Shown piece after piece: positions 56,912 through 64,000 of a stretch of DNA of 64,000 nt. The notes under the pieces are model-generated. The model did no database searches. It worked only from the letters and a program-made list of their open reading frames with translations, and was not told where the DNA came from. The position numbers and the translations under genes are program-made. Numbering within the stretch: position 1 is the stretch's first letter; every line of letters begins with the position of its first letter. The DNA comes from Bradyrhizobium genosp. SA-3 (GTDB lineage: Bacteria; Pseudomonadota; Alphaproteobacteria; Rhizobiales; Xanthobacteraceae). Location of the stretch: NCBI RefSeq assembly GCF_004212635.1, contig NZ_PSRT01000002.1:1-64000 (forward strand), given 5' to 3'.

Positions 56912-56929
56912 ATTTGTAAGATCACAAAT
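56912..56929. promoter_or_regulatory. Second palindrome overlapping the hpaH start region
   Basis: ATTTGT and ACAAAT are exact inverse 6-base arms around a 6-base centre (AAGATC), ending at the hpaH ATG. It could be a second regulator site. It overlaps the ribosome-binding region of hpaH, so binding would block translation initiation as well as transcription. Confidence 0.45.
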
Positions 56930-57734
56930 GGCGCTTTCCAACGACGATATCCAAGCTTGCGCGAGGCGTCTGCACCAGGCGGAGAAGACCCGCACGCAGA
57001 TCCGGCAGCTCTCGCAGGATTTTCCCGAGATCACCATCGCTGACGCTTACGCGATTCAGAAGGCCTGGGTCGATCTCAAGATCGCCGAGGGACGCATCGT
57101 GAAAGGCCACAAGATCGGCCTGACCTCGAAGGCGATGCAGAGCGCGCTCAATATCGACGAGCCGGATTCCGGCGTGCTGCTCGACGACATGTTCTTTGCC
57201 GACGGCGGGATCATTCCGACCGAGCGCTTCATCGCAACGCGGGTCGAAGCCGAGCTCGCCTTCGTCATGTGCAAGCGCCTTTCAGGACCAGACTGCACGA
57301 TGTTCGACGTGCTCAATGCCACCGACTTCGTGGTGCCGGCGCTGGAGATTTTGGACACGCGGATCGAGCGCGTCGATGCCAAGACCAAGGCGACGCGAAA
57401 GATTTTCGACACCATCGCCGACAATGCGGCTAATGCCGGCATCGTGCTCGGCGGTCGGCCGATCCGGCCGCTGGAGGCCGATTTGCGTTGGATCGGCGCG
57501 CTCTGCTTCAAGAACGGCCAGCTCGAGGAAACCGGTCTTGCCGCCGGCGTGCTCAATCACCCCGCAACAGCGGTAGCCTGGCTCGCCAACAAGATCGCGC
57601 CGCTTGGGCTAGCGCTGGAGCCCGGACAGGTCGTGCTCGCCGGCTCCTTCATCCGCCCGATCGAGACCCGCAAGGGCGACACAATTCAGGCCGACTATGG
57701 CGCCTACGGCTCGGTGAGCTGCTACTTCGCTTAG
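56928..57734 (+). CDS. hpaH: 2-oxo-hept-4-ene-1,7-dioate hydratase
   Basis: A 268-residue member of the fumarylacetoacetate-hydrolase/hydratase superfamily that adds water to 2-oxohept-4-ene-dioate in the homoprotocatechuate meta-cleavage pathway. Family stretches: KGHKIGLTSKAMQSALNIDEPDSGVLLDDMFFADG (metal and substrate site), EAELAFVMCKRL with the acidic metal ligands, and the C-terminal GQVVLAGSFIRPIETRKGDTIQADYG. Length is typical. It is followed 30 bases later by hpaF on the same strand. HpaD, HpaE and HpaG genes are not in this window. Confidence 0.9.
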   Translation: MALSNDDIQACARRLHQAEKTRTQIRQLSQDFPEITIADAYAIQKAWVDLKIAEGRIVKGHKIGLTSKAMQSALNIDEPDSGVLLDDMFFADGGIIPTERFIATRVEAELAFVMCKRLSGPDCTMFDVLNATDFVVPALEILDTRIERVDAKTKATRKIFDTIADNAANAGIVLGGRPIRPLEADLRWIGALCFKNGQLEETGLAAGVLNHPATAVAWLANKIAPLGLALEPGQVVLAGSFIRPIETRKGDTIQADYGAYGSVSCYFA

Positions 57735-57764
57735 GCGAACAATAAGACAGGGAGTGAAACCGCG

Positions 57765-58163
57765 ATGCCGCATTTCACGATCGAATATTCGGCCAATCTC
57801 GATGGCCGCCTCGACATGGGCCTGGTATGCGAAGTCGTGCGCAAGGCGGCGGTCGAGACCGGCATCTTCCCGCTCGGCGGCATCCGCGTTCGCGCCGTCA
57901 GGTGCGAGCATTACGCGATCGCGGACGCACGGCAGGAGTACGGCTTCCTCGACATGGTGCTGCGCATCGGCGAGGGCCGCGATCTCAAGACGCGTCAGAA
58001 AGCCGGCGAGCACGTCTTCCAGGCGCTTTCAAGACATCTCGATCCCGTCTTCGCGGCCAGCAAGTTTGCCTTGTCGTTCGACATACAGATCAACGACAAG
58101 GACACGAGCTGGAAGCGCAACAACATCCATGACGCCCTGAAAGCGGAGGCGCAGCCCGGCTGA
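57765..58163 (+). CDS. hpaF: 5-carboxymethyl-2-hydroxymuconate isomerase
   Basis: A 132-residue tautomerase-fold enzyme that isomerises 5-carboxymethyl-2-hydroxymuconate in homoprotocatechuate degradation. Catalysis uses the N-terminal proline exposed after Met removal, and the second residue here is Pro (MPHFTIEYSANLDG). The remainder (VRCEHYAIADARQEYGFLDMVLRIGEGR, FDIQINDKDTSWKRNNIHDALK) agrees with CHMI. It follows hpaH with a GGAGTG-like site, so the two are one unit under the HpaR-type regulator. Confidence 0.9.
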   Translation: MPHFTIEYSANLDGRLDMGLVCEVVRKAAVETGIFPLGGIRVRAVRCEHYAIADARQEYGFLDMVLRIGEGRDLKTRQKAGEHVFQALSRHLDPVFAASKFALSFDIQINDKDTSWKRNNIHDALKAEAQPG

Positions 58164-58179
58164 CGTTTCCATTCCCTGC

Positions 58180-58308
58180 CCTGGCAGCGACATCTCGATC
58201 TTTGCCACACTCGCATTTGGGAACATGATCGACGTCGAAGCGGAGGGCATCGCAAGCTTCCGCAACTGCGTCGTCGATGAAGCCTGGACAACACTCGAAG
58301 TGGAATAG
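58180..58308 (+). pseudogene. Possible C-terminal remnant of a glutathione S-transferase-like gene
   Basis: The frame reads PGSDISIFATLAFGNMIDVE and on to SFRNCVVDEAWTTLEVE before a TAG at 58306-58308. The I-S-I-F-A-T-L-A-F-G stretch followed by S-F-R-N resembles the helix of the C-terminal domain of GST proteins (the ITLFATLAF...SFRNW pattern). No N-terminal domain and no good start are present; the frame begins right after hpaF. It could be a chance reading. It leaves only 4 bases before the ThDP-enzyme ATG, so translational coupling is possible. Confidence 0.3.
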
Positions 58309-58312
58309 CACC

Positions 58313-59941
58313 ATGACCACCCTCACCGGCGGCGAAGCGATCGTAAGCGGCCTGGTCGCCCATGGCGTCGACACCGTATTCGGCCTGCCCGGCGCACAGG
58401 TCTACGGCCTGTTTGACGCCTTCCATCAGTCCCAGCTCAAGGTGATCGGCGCGCGGCACGAGCAGGCCTGCGGCTACATGGCGTTCGGCTATGCGCGCTC
58501 CAGCGGCAGGCCCGGTGTGTTCAGCGTAGTGCCCGGCCCCGGCGTGCTCAACGCCAGCGCGGCCCTGCTCACCGCCTTCGGCTGCAACGAGCCGGTGCTC
58601 TGCGTCACCGGCCAGGTGCCGACACAATTTTTGGGCAAGGGCCGCGGCCATCTGCACGAGATGCCGGATCAGCTCGCGACCGTCCGCAGCTTTGTGAAAT
58701 GGGCCGATCGCATCGAATATTCCGGCAATGCGCCGACGGTCGTCGCGCGCGCGTTTCAGGAGATGACCTCCGGCCGACGCGGGCCTGCTTCTGTCGAGAT
58801 GCCCTGGGACGTCTTCACCCAGCGCGCCGACACCGCGGCCGCACAGGTGCTGGAACCGCTGCCGGCGCCGCAGCCTGATCCTGACCTGATCAAGCAGGCT
58901 GCCGCGCTGATCAAGACCAGCAAGGCGCCGATGATCTTCGTCGGCAGCGGCGCGATCGAGGCGCGCGAGGAGATCCTAGAACTCGCCGAGATGATCGATG
59001 CGCCCGTCGTTGCCTTCCGCAGCGGCCGCGGCATCGTCTCCAATGCGCACGAGCTCGGGCTCACCATGGCAGCCGCCTACAAGCTGTGGCCCACGACCGA
59101 TTTGATGATCGCAATCGGCACCCGCGCGGAGCTGCCGGCCTCGGGCTTTCGCTGGCCCTATCAGCCGAAGGGACTGAAATCCATTCGGATCGATATCGAT
59201 CCGGCCGAGATGCGCCGGCTCGCCTGCGATGCCGCTATCGTCGCCGACGCCAGGGCCGGCACGGCCGATCTCGTCGCAGCCGTGAAGAAGGCCGGCTATG
59301 CGAGTAGCCGCGGCCGGCGCGGAGACATCCGCGAGGCCACCGCAACCGCGCAACAGGAAATCCAGCGCATCCAGCCGCAGATGGCGTATCTCAACATCCT
59401 GCGCGAGGTGCTGCCGGCAAATGCGATCGTGACAGATGAATTGTCGCAGTTCGGCTTCGCCTCCTGGTACGGCTTTCCGGTCTACCAGCCGCGCACCTTC
59501 ATCACGTCAGGCTATCAGGGCACGCTCGGCTCCGGCTTTCCGACTGCGCTTGGCGCCAAGGTCGCCAACCCCGACAAGCCGGTGGTGGCGATCACCGGCG
59601 ACGGCGGCTTCATGTTCGGCGTGCAGGAGCTCTCGACCGCCGTGCAGTTCAACATCGGCGTGGTGACGCTGGTATTCAACAACAACGCCTACGGCAATGT
59701 GCGCCGCGACCAGCGCGAACGCTTTGACGGCCGCGTGGTGGCCTCCGATCTGGTCAATCCCGATTTCGTCAAGCTCGCGGAATCCTTCGGCGTTGCGGCG
59801 GCGCGCGTCACTGCACCGGACCAGTTCAAGGCGGCGATGGAGAAGGCGCTCGCCCATGGCGGGCCCTATCTGATCTCCGTCGAGGTGACGCGGGACTCCG
59901 AAGTCAGTCCGTGGGCGTTCATTCACCCGCCGAAGCCGTAG
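58313..59941 (+). CDS. Thiamine-diphosphate-dependent enzyme (acetolactate synthase-like large subunit)
   Basis: A 542-residue ThDP enzyme with the usual three domains: pyrimidine-binding with catalytic Glu (E50 in GARHEQACGYMAFGYARSS), a central domain (about 190-330), and the pyrophosphate-binding domain with the metal motif GDGGFMFGVQELSTAV...FNNNAYGN near 430-465. No regulatory-subunit gene is adjacent. Family members include acetolactate synthase, oxalyl-CoA decarboxylase, benzoylformate decarboxylase and others; here the product is not shown. The ATG was chosen at MTTLTGGEAIVSGL, since the ThDP fold begins there. Confidence 0.86.
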   Translation: MTTLTGGEAIVSGLVAHGVDTVFGLPGAQVYGLFDAFHQSQLKVIGARHEQACGYMAFGYARSSGRPGVFSVVPGPGVLNASAALLTAFGCNEPVLCVTGQVPTQFLGKGRGHLHEMPDQLATVRSFVKWADRIEYSGNAPTVVARAFQEMTSGRRGPASVEMPWDVFTQRADTAAAQVLEPLPAPQPDPDLIKQAAALIKTSKAPMIFVGSGAIEAREEILELAEMIDAPVVAFRSGRGIVSNAHELGLTMAAAYKLWPTTDLMIAIGTRAELPASGFRWPYQPKGLKSIRIDIDPAEMRRLACDAAIVADARAGTADLVAAVKKAGYASSRGRRGDIREATATAQQEIQRIQPQMAYLNILREVLPANAIVTDELSQFGFASWYGFPVYQPRTFITSGYQGTLGSGFPTALGAKVANPDKPVVAITGDGGFMFGVQELSTAVQFNIGVVTLVFNNNAYGNVRRDQRERFDGRVVASDLVNPDFVKLAESFGVAAARVTAPDQFKAAMEKALAHGGPYLISVEVTRDSEVSPWAFIHPPKP

Positions 59942-59993
59942 ACGAAGCATCGTCGTTTCTGCGTTCCTTTCGTCCCTTGCGGGAGAAGGAAGA

Positions 59994-60647
59994 TCAGCGC
60001 GTCCTGCGGAAGGTCAAATTGATCCGCTTCCGCCCGAGCAGCGCATGTTCGCCGTCGGCGAGCGGCGCGACGCCGTGATAAGCGAGCCTGCTAGCCCCGC
60101 CCCAGACCACGACGTCGCCATGCACCAGGCGGAAGCGGCGCGGCTTGTCGCTGCGCGCCAGGCCGCCGAACAGGAAGGTCGCGGGCAGGCCAAGCGAGAC
60201 CGAGACGATCGGGGCCGAATAGTCGAGCTCGTCCTTGTCCTGATGCAGCGACAGCCGCGTGCCGGGGTCGTAGCGGTTGACGAGGCAGGCATCGGGCGCG
60301 AAGTCTTTGAAACCGCCCTGCTCCGCCGCGCGGCGGGCGAGAGCCCGGAACACAGGCGGCATCGCCGGCCAAAGCGCGCCGGTTCGCGGATCGATCGGAT
60401 CGTAGCGATAGCCGGTGTGATCGGTGATCCAGCCGCGCTCGCCGCAATTGGTCATGGCCACCGACATCTGGTAGCCGCCGGGCGTCGTCATGCGCCGGAA
60501 CGGCGATTGCGCCACGATGGCGCGCACGGCTTCGATCAGCTCGCTCTCGATCGGCTTGACGAAGCCGCGCAGCAACACGGCGCCGTCGGCGATCTCCTCG
60601 CGCGATGGCTGCGCCTCGGCGACGCTGTCGAACAGATCACCCGTCAA
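59994..60647 (-). CDS. alkB: DNA oxidative demethylase AlkB
   Basis: A 217-residue Fe(II)/2-oxoglutarate dioxygenase that directly reverses N1-methyladenine and N3-methylcytosine damage. The metal site is H-Q-D in LHQDKDELDY and the distal His in RLAYHGVAPL. The two 2OG-binding arginines lie in the C-terminal R-K-R-I-N-L-T-F-R-R pattern. MTNCGERGWITDHTGYRYDPIDPRTG is a further AlkB signature. It is 9 bases downstream of a second 2OG dioxygenase gene on the same strand, a pairing common in alphaproteobacteria. Confidence 0.93.
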   Translation of the reverse strand: MTGDLFDSVAEAQPSREEIADGAVLLRGFVKPIESELIEAVRAIVAQSPFRRMTTPGGYQMSVAMTNCGERGWITDHTGYRYDPIDPRTGALWPAMPPVFRALARRAAEQGGFKDFAPDACLVNRYDPGTRLSLHQDKDELDYSAPIVSVSLGLPATFLFGGLARSDKPRRFRLVHGDVVVWGGASRLAYHGVAPLADGEHALLGRKRINLTFRRTR

Positions 60648-60656
60648 TCGCAGCGC

Positions 60657-61403
60657 TCATTTGGCATCATGAAAAATCACACCCAGCGTGTGGCGCTGCC
60701 CGGACCTGATACGGCTGACGCCATGGCGGAGATTAACGCGGTAGGTGCCGCGTGTCCCCTGCACCGGTCGGTGATGCACGGCGAAGGCGACGGCGTCGCC
60801 CTGCGCCAGCGGCACCACCTCGGCGCGGGACTGCATGCGCGGCCGCTGCTCGGTCAGCACGAACTCGCCGCCGGTGAAATCGCGTCCAGGCTCTGACAGC
60901 AGGATCGCGACCTGGATCGGGAACACATGCTCGCCATAGAGATCCTGATGCAGGCAATTGTAGTCGCCGGCCTCATATTGCAGCAGCAGCGGCGTCGGCC
61001 GGCTCTGGCCGGCCTCGTGGCAGCGCTTCAGGAAAGCTGTGTGCGCGGCGGGATAGCGGATGTCGATCCCCATCGCCTCGTTCCAGCGGTTGGCGACGCC
61101 CTGAAGATGCGCATAGAGCGCGGGGCGCATCTGCGCGATCAAGTCGGGAAGCGGATAGGAGAAATATTTGTACTCGCCGCGGCCAAAGCCGTGGCGGCCC
61201 ATGACGATGCGGCTACGGAAGTGCGCGTCGTCTGAATAGAGCGCGGCGACGGCGCGGCATTGGTCCGGCGTCAGCAGGCCCTTGAGCACGGCGCAGCCCT
61301 GGCTGTCGAGTTCGGTGGTGATCTGCGGCCAGTCGAGGGTGTCGACGTGGGAGGCAATGTCGACGGATAGCTTAGGGGCTGATTTGCGTGCTGTTGCTGT
61401 CAT
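60657..61403 (-). CDS. 2OG-Fe(II) oxygenase, AlkB-neighbour type
   Basis: A 248-residue Fe(II)/2OG dioxygenase. The facial triad is visible as H-Q-D in CLHQDLYGEHVFPIQVAILL and a distal His in the C-terminal part (NLRHGVSRIRSGQRHTLGVIFHDAK), with an Arg for 2OG. The N-terminal part includes the QCRAVAALYSDDAHFRSRIVMGRHGFGRGEYKYFSYPLP stretch seen in the hypothetical proteins that often precede alkB in Bradyrhizobium. Its start is separated from the preceding gene by a repeat, and its stop is 9 bases before alkB. A DNA- or RNA-repair role is likely by context but not proven. Confidence 0.8.
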   Translation of the reverse strand: MTATARKSAPKLSVDIASHVDTLDWPQITTELDSQGCAVLKGLLTPDQCRAVAALYSDDAHFRSRIVMGRHGFGRGEYKYFSYPLPDLIAQMRPALYAHLQGVANRWNEAMGIDIRYPAAHTAFLKRCHEAGQSRPTPLLLQYEAGDYNCLHQDLYGEHVFPIQVAILLSEPGRDFTGGEFVLTEQRPRMQSRAEVVPLAQGDAVAFAVHHRPVQGTRGTYRVNLRHGVSRIRSGQRHTLGVIFHDAK

Positions 61404-61460
61404 GGCTACGACTCTCGCAATACGCCGCCCCCGCCGCCACCCGATTTCCGACTATCTCCC

Positions 61461-61547
61461 CGTCATTGCGAGGAGCCCTTGCGACGAAGCAATCCAGAGT
61501 CCCTCCGCGGAACCAGTCTGGATTGCTTCGCTTCGCTCGCAATGACG
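61461..61547. repeat. Palindromic intergenic repeat (CGTCATTGCGAGGAGC family, copy 2)
   Basis: CGTCATTGCGAGGAGC at the left and CTCGCAATGACG at the right, with the inner CAATCCAGA...CTGGATTG pair, as in the element at 11877-11989. It is between the DUF2848 gene and the 2OG oxygenase gene. Confidence 0.8.
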
Positions 61548-61558
61548 GTGGAGAGCGC

Positions 61559-62245
61559 CTAGCCCAGCACCGGCAACGTCACCACGTCGTAGCCGTGCTT
61601 GATCGTGCGCTTCAGCACCGGATCTTCCAGCTCGAATTCGAACCGGCCGGCGGGGCGGATGCCGCCCTTGGCGGCGAAGGTGCCGCCGAACATGGCGCAG
61701 CCGTCGGGCAGCTTCCCGCCTGGAAAGCCGCGCGCGATCAGGTCAGCGACCGGGAGCATCGCATCGAGCGTGCCCTCCTGGTAGAGCACGCGCTCGCCCT
61801 TGATCCAGGCGTAGGAGCGCAGGATCATCCTGTCCCAATGGCCGATGACGTCCTCGAGCTCCCACAGCGTGGAGGCAATCGGCTTGTCGCACATCTGCTT
61901 TGAGACCGTGACGCTATAGGCCTCGACCTTGCGGTCGGTGTGATCGGAGCCGCAGCCGACGAAGATGCGGCCCTGCCAGCCGATCAGCACGAACTCGACC
62001 TCACCACTGGAATCGCAGCCGGTGCATTCGATGCGGTCTTCCATGGTCAGCCGCCGCGCCGAGACGCGATAGTAGATCGGCGTCGAGGCCGGGCGGGCGA
62101 TGCCGACGGCCTCGAGCTCGGCGATATGCTTGTCGCGCGCGACGGGGTCGCGGCCGGTCCAGCCGGCGATGACCGCCTGGTCGATCGCCAGCGTCAGCGG
62201 CGTCGTGGTGTCCTGGGCGTCGACGGTGAAGGTCAGGTCAAACAC
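61559..62245 (-). CDS. DUF2848 family protein
   Basis: A 228-residue protein with a GTG start. The sequence MFDLTFTVDAQDTTTPLTLAID, FVLIGWQGRIFVGCGSDHTDRKVEAYSV and the C-terminal FEFELEDPVLKRTIKHGYDVVTLPVLG match DUF2848, a beta-rich, uncharacterised family related to the fumarylacetoacetate-hydrolase-like fold by appearance. The gene overlaps the amidase stop by eight bases and is translated with it; DUF2848 is frequently next to amidases. It may act on the same amide substrate. Function unknown. Confidence 0.8.
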   Translation of the reverse strand: MFDLTFTVDAQDTTTPLTLAIDQAVIAGWTGRDPVARDKHIAELEAVGIARPASTPIYYRVSARRLTMEDRIECTGCDSSGEVEFVLIGWQGRIFVGCGSDHTDRKVEAYSVTVSKQMCDKPIASTLWELEDVIGHWDRMILRSYAWIKGERVLYQEGTLDAMLPVADLIARGFPGGKLPDGCAMFGGTFAAKGGIRPAGRFEFELEDPVLKRTIKHGYDVVTLPVLG

Positions 62246-63587
62246 GGATCACGGCCTCCATGCCGGCAGCAAGCTCGAAGACACGGCGGTCGGATCCGCC
62301 AGCGCCTGCCAGCATCAGACCAACGGGAACGGCGCCCTGGCGATGCGCGGGCAGCGAGATGGCGCAGCCGTCGATCATGTTGATCAGGGTGCAATTGCGC
62401 AGGGCACGCAGGTTCTGGGTGGTGAACGCCTTGTCGTCGGCGAGATCGGCAATCTTCGGCGGCGTGTTGGCGGTGGTCGGCAGCACCAGGGCGTCATAGG
62501 GCGCGATGCACGCATTGACGCGGGCGATCAGCGAGCGGCGCTCGTTGAGGAGATCGATGTAGTCGGCCGCGCTTTGCGCCTCGCCGCGCATAATGCGGAC
62601 AGCGACCCTGGGATCATAGACATCGCCCTTGGCCGTGATGAGATAGCGGTGCCAGGCATAGCTCTCGGCCGCGGCAAAGCCGCCCTTGGCGTTCATCGGG
62701 CCGATGTCGTGGAATTCTGCCATTTCGATGCGCTCGATGATCGCGCCGTGATCGGCGAGCGCCTTCAGCGCGCGCTCGAACGTCTCGGAGACCTGCACAT
62801 CTAGGTCGTCGAGCGCGATCGTGGTCGGCACCGCCAGCCGCATGCCCTTTACGGGGCGCGGCTTCACCGCGGTGATCGGCTCGTTGGCGAGCACCGCATC
62901 GAGTATGGCGCAGCAGCTGACCGATCGCGCCAGCGGCCCGATGCTGTCGAGCGAGAACGACAGCGGCACAGAGCCGTCGAGCGGCACCCGGCGCTGCGTC
63001 GGCTTGTAGCCGACGATGCCGTTGAAGGCGGCCGGAATCCGACAGGAACCGCCGGTATCGGTGCCGAGCGCGCCATGCGCCATGCCGTCGAGCACGGACA
63101 CTGCCGCGCCCGAGGACGAGCCGCCGGGCACGTGGCCCTCCGCCCGGTTCCAGGCGCCCTTCGGCGTGCCGTAATGCGGATTGATGCCAATGCCGGAATA
63201 GGCGAACTCGGTCATGTTGGTTCGCCCGATCACGACGAAGCCGGCGCCGCGCAGCCGCGCAACCGCCGCCGCGTCGTGCTCCGCCGGATCGGAATCGTCG
63301 AGCGCACGGGAGCCGGCGCGCGTCGTCTGCCCCTTGATGTCGAAGAGATCCTTGATCGAGATCGGAATACCGGCATAGCGCGATGGCGCTGCCTTGGCCT
63401 TGCGCAAGCCGTCCATCGCGTCAGCCGCCGCGAGTGCGGCGTCCTTATCGACATGGATGAAGGCGCGCTGGCCCTCACCGGTGGGATCGGCGATCCTGGC
63501 AAGGCACGCCTCGACCAGCTTGCGGGAGGTGGTGCGGCCGCTTTCGAGGTCTTCGGCGAGCTTCGCCAGCGTCGGAAAATCGGGCAT
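62238..63587 (-). CDS. Amidase (amidase signature family)
   Basis: A 449-residue amidase-signature enzyme. The catalytic Ser-cisSer-Lys triad is seen in K79 (ISIKDLFDI), the Ser cluster GGSSSG at 155-160, and S181 in GTDTGGSCRIPAAFNG. It hydrolyses an amide to acid and ammonia. The ATG giving MPDFPTLAKL was chosen because the family N-terminal helix starts there; the open frame continues 81 codons upstream without similarity. It overlaps the DUF2848 gene downstream, so the two form one transcript. Related proteins are often annotated as GatA or allophanate hydrolase by transfer; neither context is present here. Confidence 0.88.
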   Translation of the reverse strand: MPDFPTLAKLAEDLESGRTTSRKLVEACLARIADPTGEGQRAFIHVDKDAALAAADAMDGLRKAKAAPSRYAGIPISIKDLFDIKGQTTRAGSRALDDSDPAEHDAAAVARLRGAGFVVIGRTNMTEFAYSGIGINPHYGTPKGAWNRAEGHVPGGSSSGAAVSVLDGMAHGALGTDTGGSCRIPAAFNGIVGYKPTQRRVPLDGSVPLSFSLDSIGPLARSVSCCAILDAVLANEPITAVKPRPVKGMRLAVPTTIALDDLDVQVSETFERALKALADHGAIIERIEMAEFHDIGPMNAKGGFAAAESYAWHRYLITAKGDVYDPRVAVRIMRGEAQSAADYIDLLNERRSLIARVNACIAPYDALVLPTTANTPPKIADLADDKAFTTQNLRALRNCTLINMIDGCAISLPAHRQGAVPVGLMLAGAGGSDRRVFELAAGMEAVIRV

Positions 63588-63765
63588 GTCTGTCTCACGG
63601 AATATTGGCGCGCGCAATCTATAGCGCTGGCTCAGTTCGACACAAGCATTGTGCGCATGATGGCATGCATGCGCATTGCTGGACCGTTGACGCACTATAG
63701 TCGATTGTCGCATCAAGATCGAAACAGGCGGGCGCGAAGCCTGTCTCTTAGGAGGAGCTGCCCAT

Positions 63766-64000
63766 ATGGCCGAACCGCAGCGCGCGCGACCGAAACCAAC
63801 GCCGGAAACCCAGCATTTCTGGGACGGCACGAAAATCGGCGAATTGCGCCTGCAGCGCTGCGACGCCTGCGCGCATGTCTACTTCCCGCCGCGCCCGTTC
63901 TGCCCCTCCTGCGCCTCGCGCAAGGTCTCGGTGTTCAAGGCGAGCGGCAAGGGCTTTCTTTACAGCTACGTGATCAATCACCGCCCTGCCGCGCCCGGCT
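63766..64000 (+). CDS. DUF35 OB-fold / Zn-ribbon protein (N-terminal fragment)
   Basis: The start of a protein cut by the window end. The first residues MAEPQRARPKPTPETQHFWDGTKIGELRLQRC carry a zinc-ribbon with four cysteines, C32-x2-C35 and C46-x2-C49, followed by a beta strand of the OB-fold (VFKASGKGFLYSYVINHRP). This is the DUF35 layout of the small partners of thiolase-like acyl-CoA enzymes. An AGGAGG site lies 12 bases before the ATG. The divergent amidase gene is on the other side of the 178-base gap. The remainder is outside the window. Confidence 0.75.
   Translation, partial: MAEPQRARPKPTPETQHFWDGTKIGELRLQRCDACAHVYFPPRPFCPSCASRKVSVFKASGKGFLYSYVINHRPAAPG

Noticed and set aside
1..64000. 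CRISPR arrays, tRNA genes and intact insertion sequences
   Set aside because: I saw no regular direct repeats with spacers, no cloverleaf-forming stretch and no complete transposase. The only mobile trace is the RAYT remnant.

Overview
The window reads as chromosomal DNA of a Bradyrhizobium-type alphaproteobacterium (Nitrobacteraceae). It is GC-rich and densely coding, carries the full hopanoid lipid pathway in the arrangement seen in Bradyrhizobium and Rhodopseudomonas, and its intergenic gaps are full of long palindromic repeats of the kind common in that genus. This is an inference from gene content and repeat style, not from a database match. No rRNA, tRNA, CRISPR array, intact IS element or prophage was seen.

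Layout. 1-4.8 kb: end of a phosphate permease gene, an M20 amidohydrolase, a GMC oxidoreductase, an alpha/beta hydrolase and an ATC-hydrolase-like gene. 4.9-8.7 kb: a LysR gene cut off after its DNA-binding domain, abutting a MacA/ABC/MacB-type export operon and a small secreted protein. 9.1-11.9 kb: a stress-type operon of Tat-exported metallophosphoesterase, cupredoxin, ECF sigma factor and zinc-type anti-sigma factor. 12-26.9 kb: hopanoid genes. hpnO and hpnN lie on the minus strand (with a frameshifted DUF2147 gene between them), ispH and hpnH on the plus strand, and hpnC-hpnD-hpnE-shc-hpnG form a tightly overlapping minus-strand operon. A 1.7-kb accessory insert with a RAYT transposase remnant separates hpnH from hpnG. 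27-35 kb: small secreted proteins, a second MMPL-type transporter, and eutB-hpnP-eutC, in which the hopanoid C-2 methylase gene sits between the two ethanolamine ammonia-lyase subunit genes.

35-46 kb is mixed: a chemoreceptor, a GT-C-like membrane protein, an acyl-CoA dehydrogenase, an ABC substrate-binding protein, an HdeD-like protein with an FNR/FixK-type box upstream, a Rieske/FAD reductase, folE, an epoxide-hydrolase-like protein and an HD-domain protein. 46.5-53.2 kb holds a poorly understood peptide-modification cassette: transglutaminase, circularly permuted ATP-grasp plus alpha-E, and transglutaminase-DUF2126. The ATP-grasp/alpha-E gene carries an apparent single-base frameshift. 53.6-58.2 kb: a UxaA-family dehydratase and a homoprotocatechuate-type set (hpaI-like, hpaR-like, hpaH, hpaF) with palindromic operator candidates in the divergent promoter. 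58.3-64 kb: a ThDP enzyme, AlkB and a second 2OG dioxygenase, DUF2848 plus amidase, and the start of a DUF35 OB-fold/Zn-ribbon gene cut by the window end.

How the genes work together. HpnC, HpnD and HpnE make squalene from farnesyl diphosphate, Shc cyclises it, HpnH and HpnG build the extended side chain, HpnO aminates it, HpnP methylates C-2, and HpnN moves hopanoids to the outer membrane. IspH supplies the C5 precursors. The remaining blocks look like independent catabolic and stress functions.
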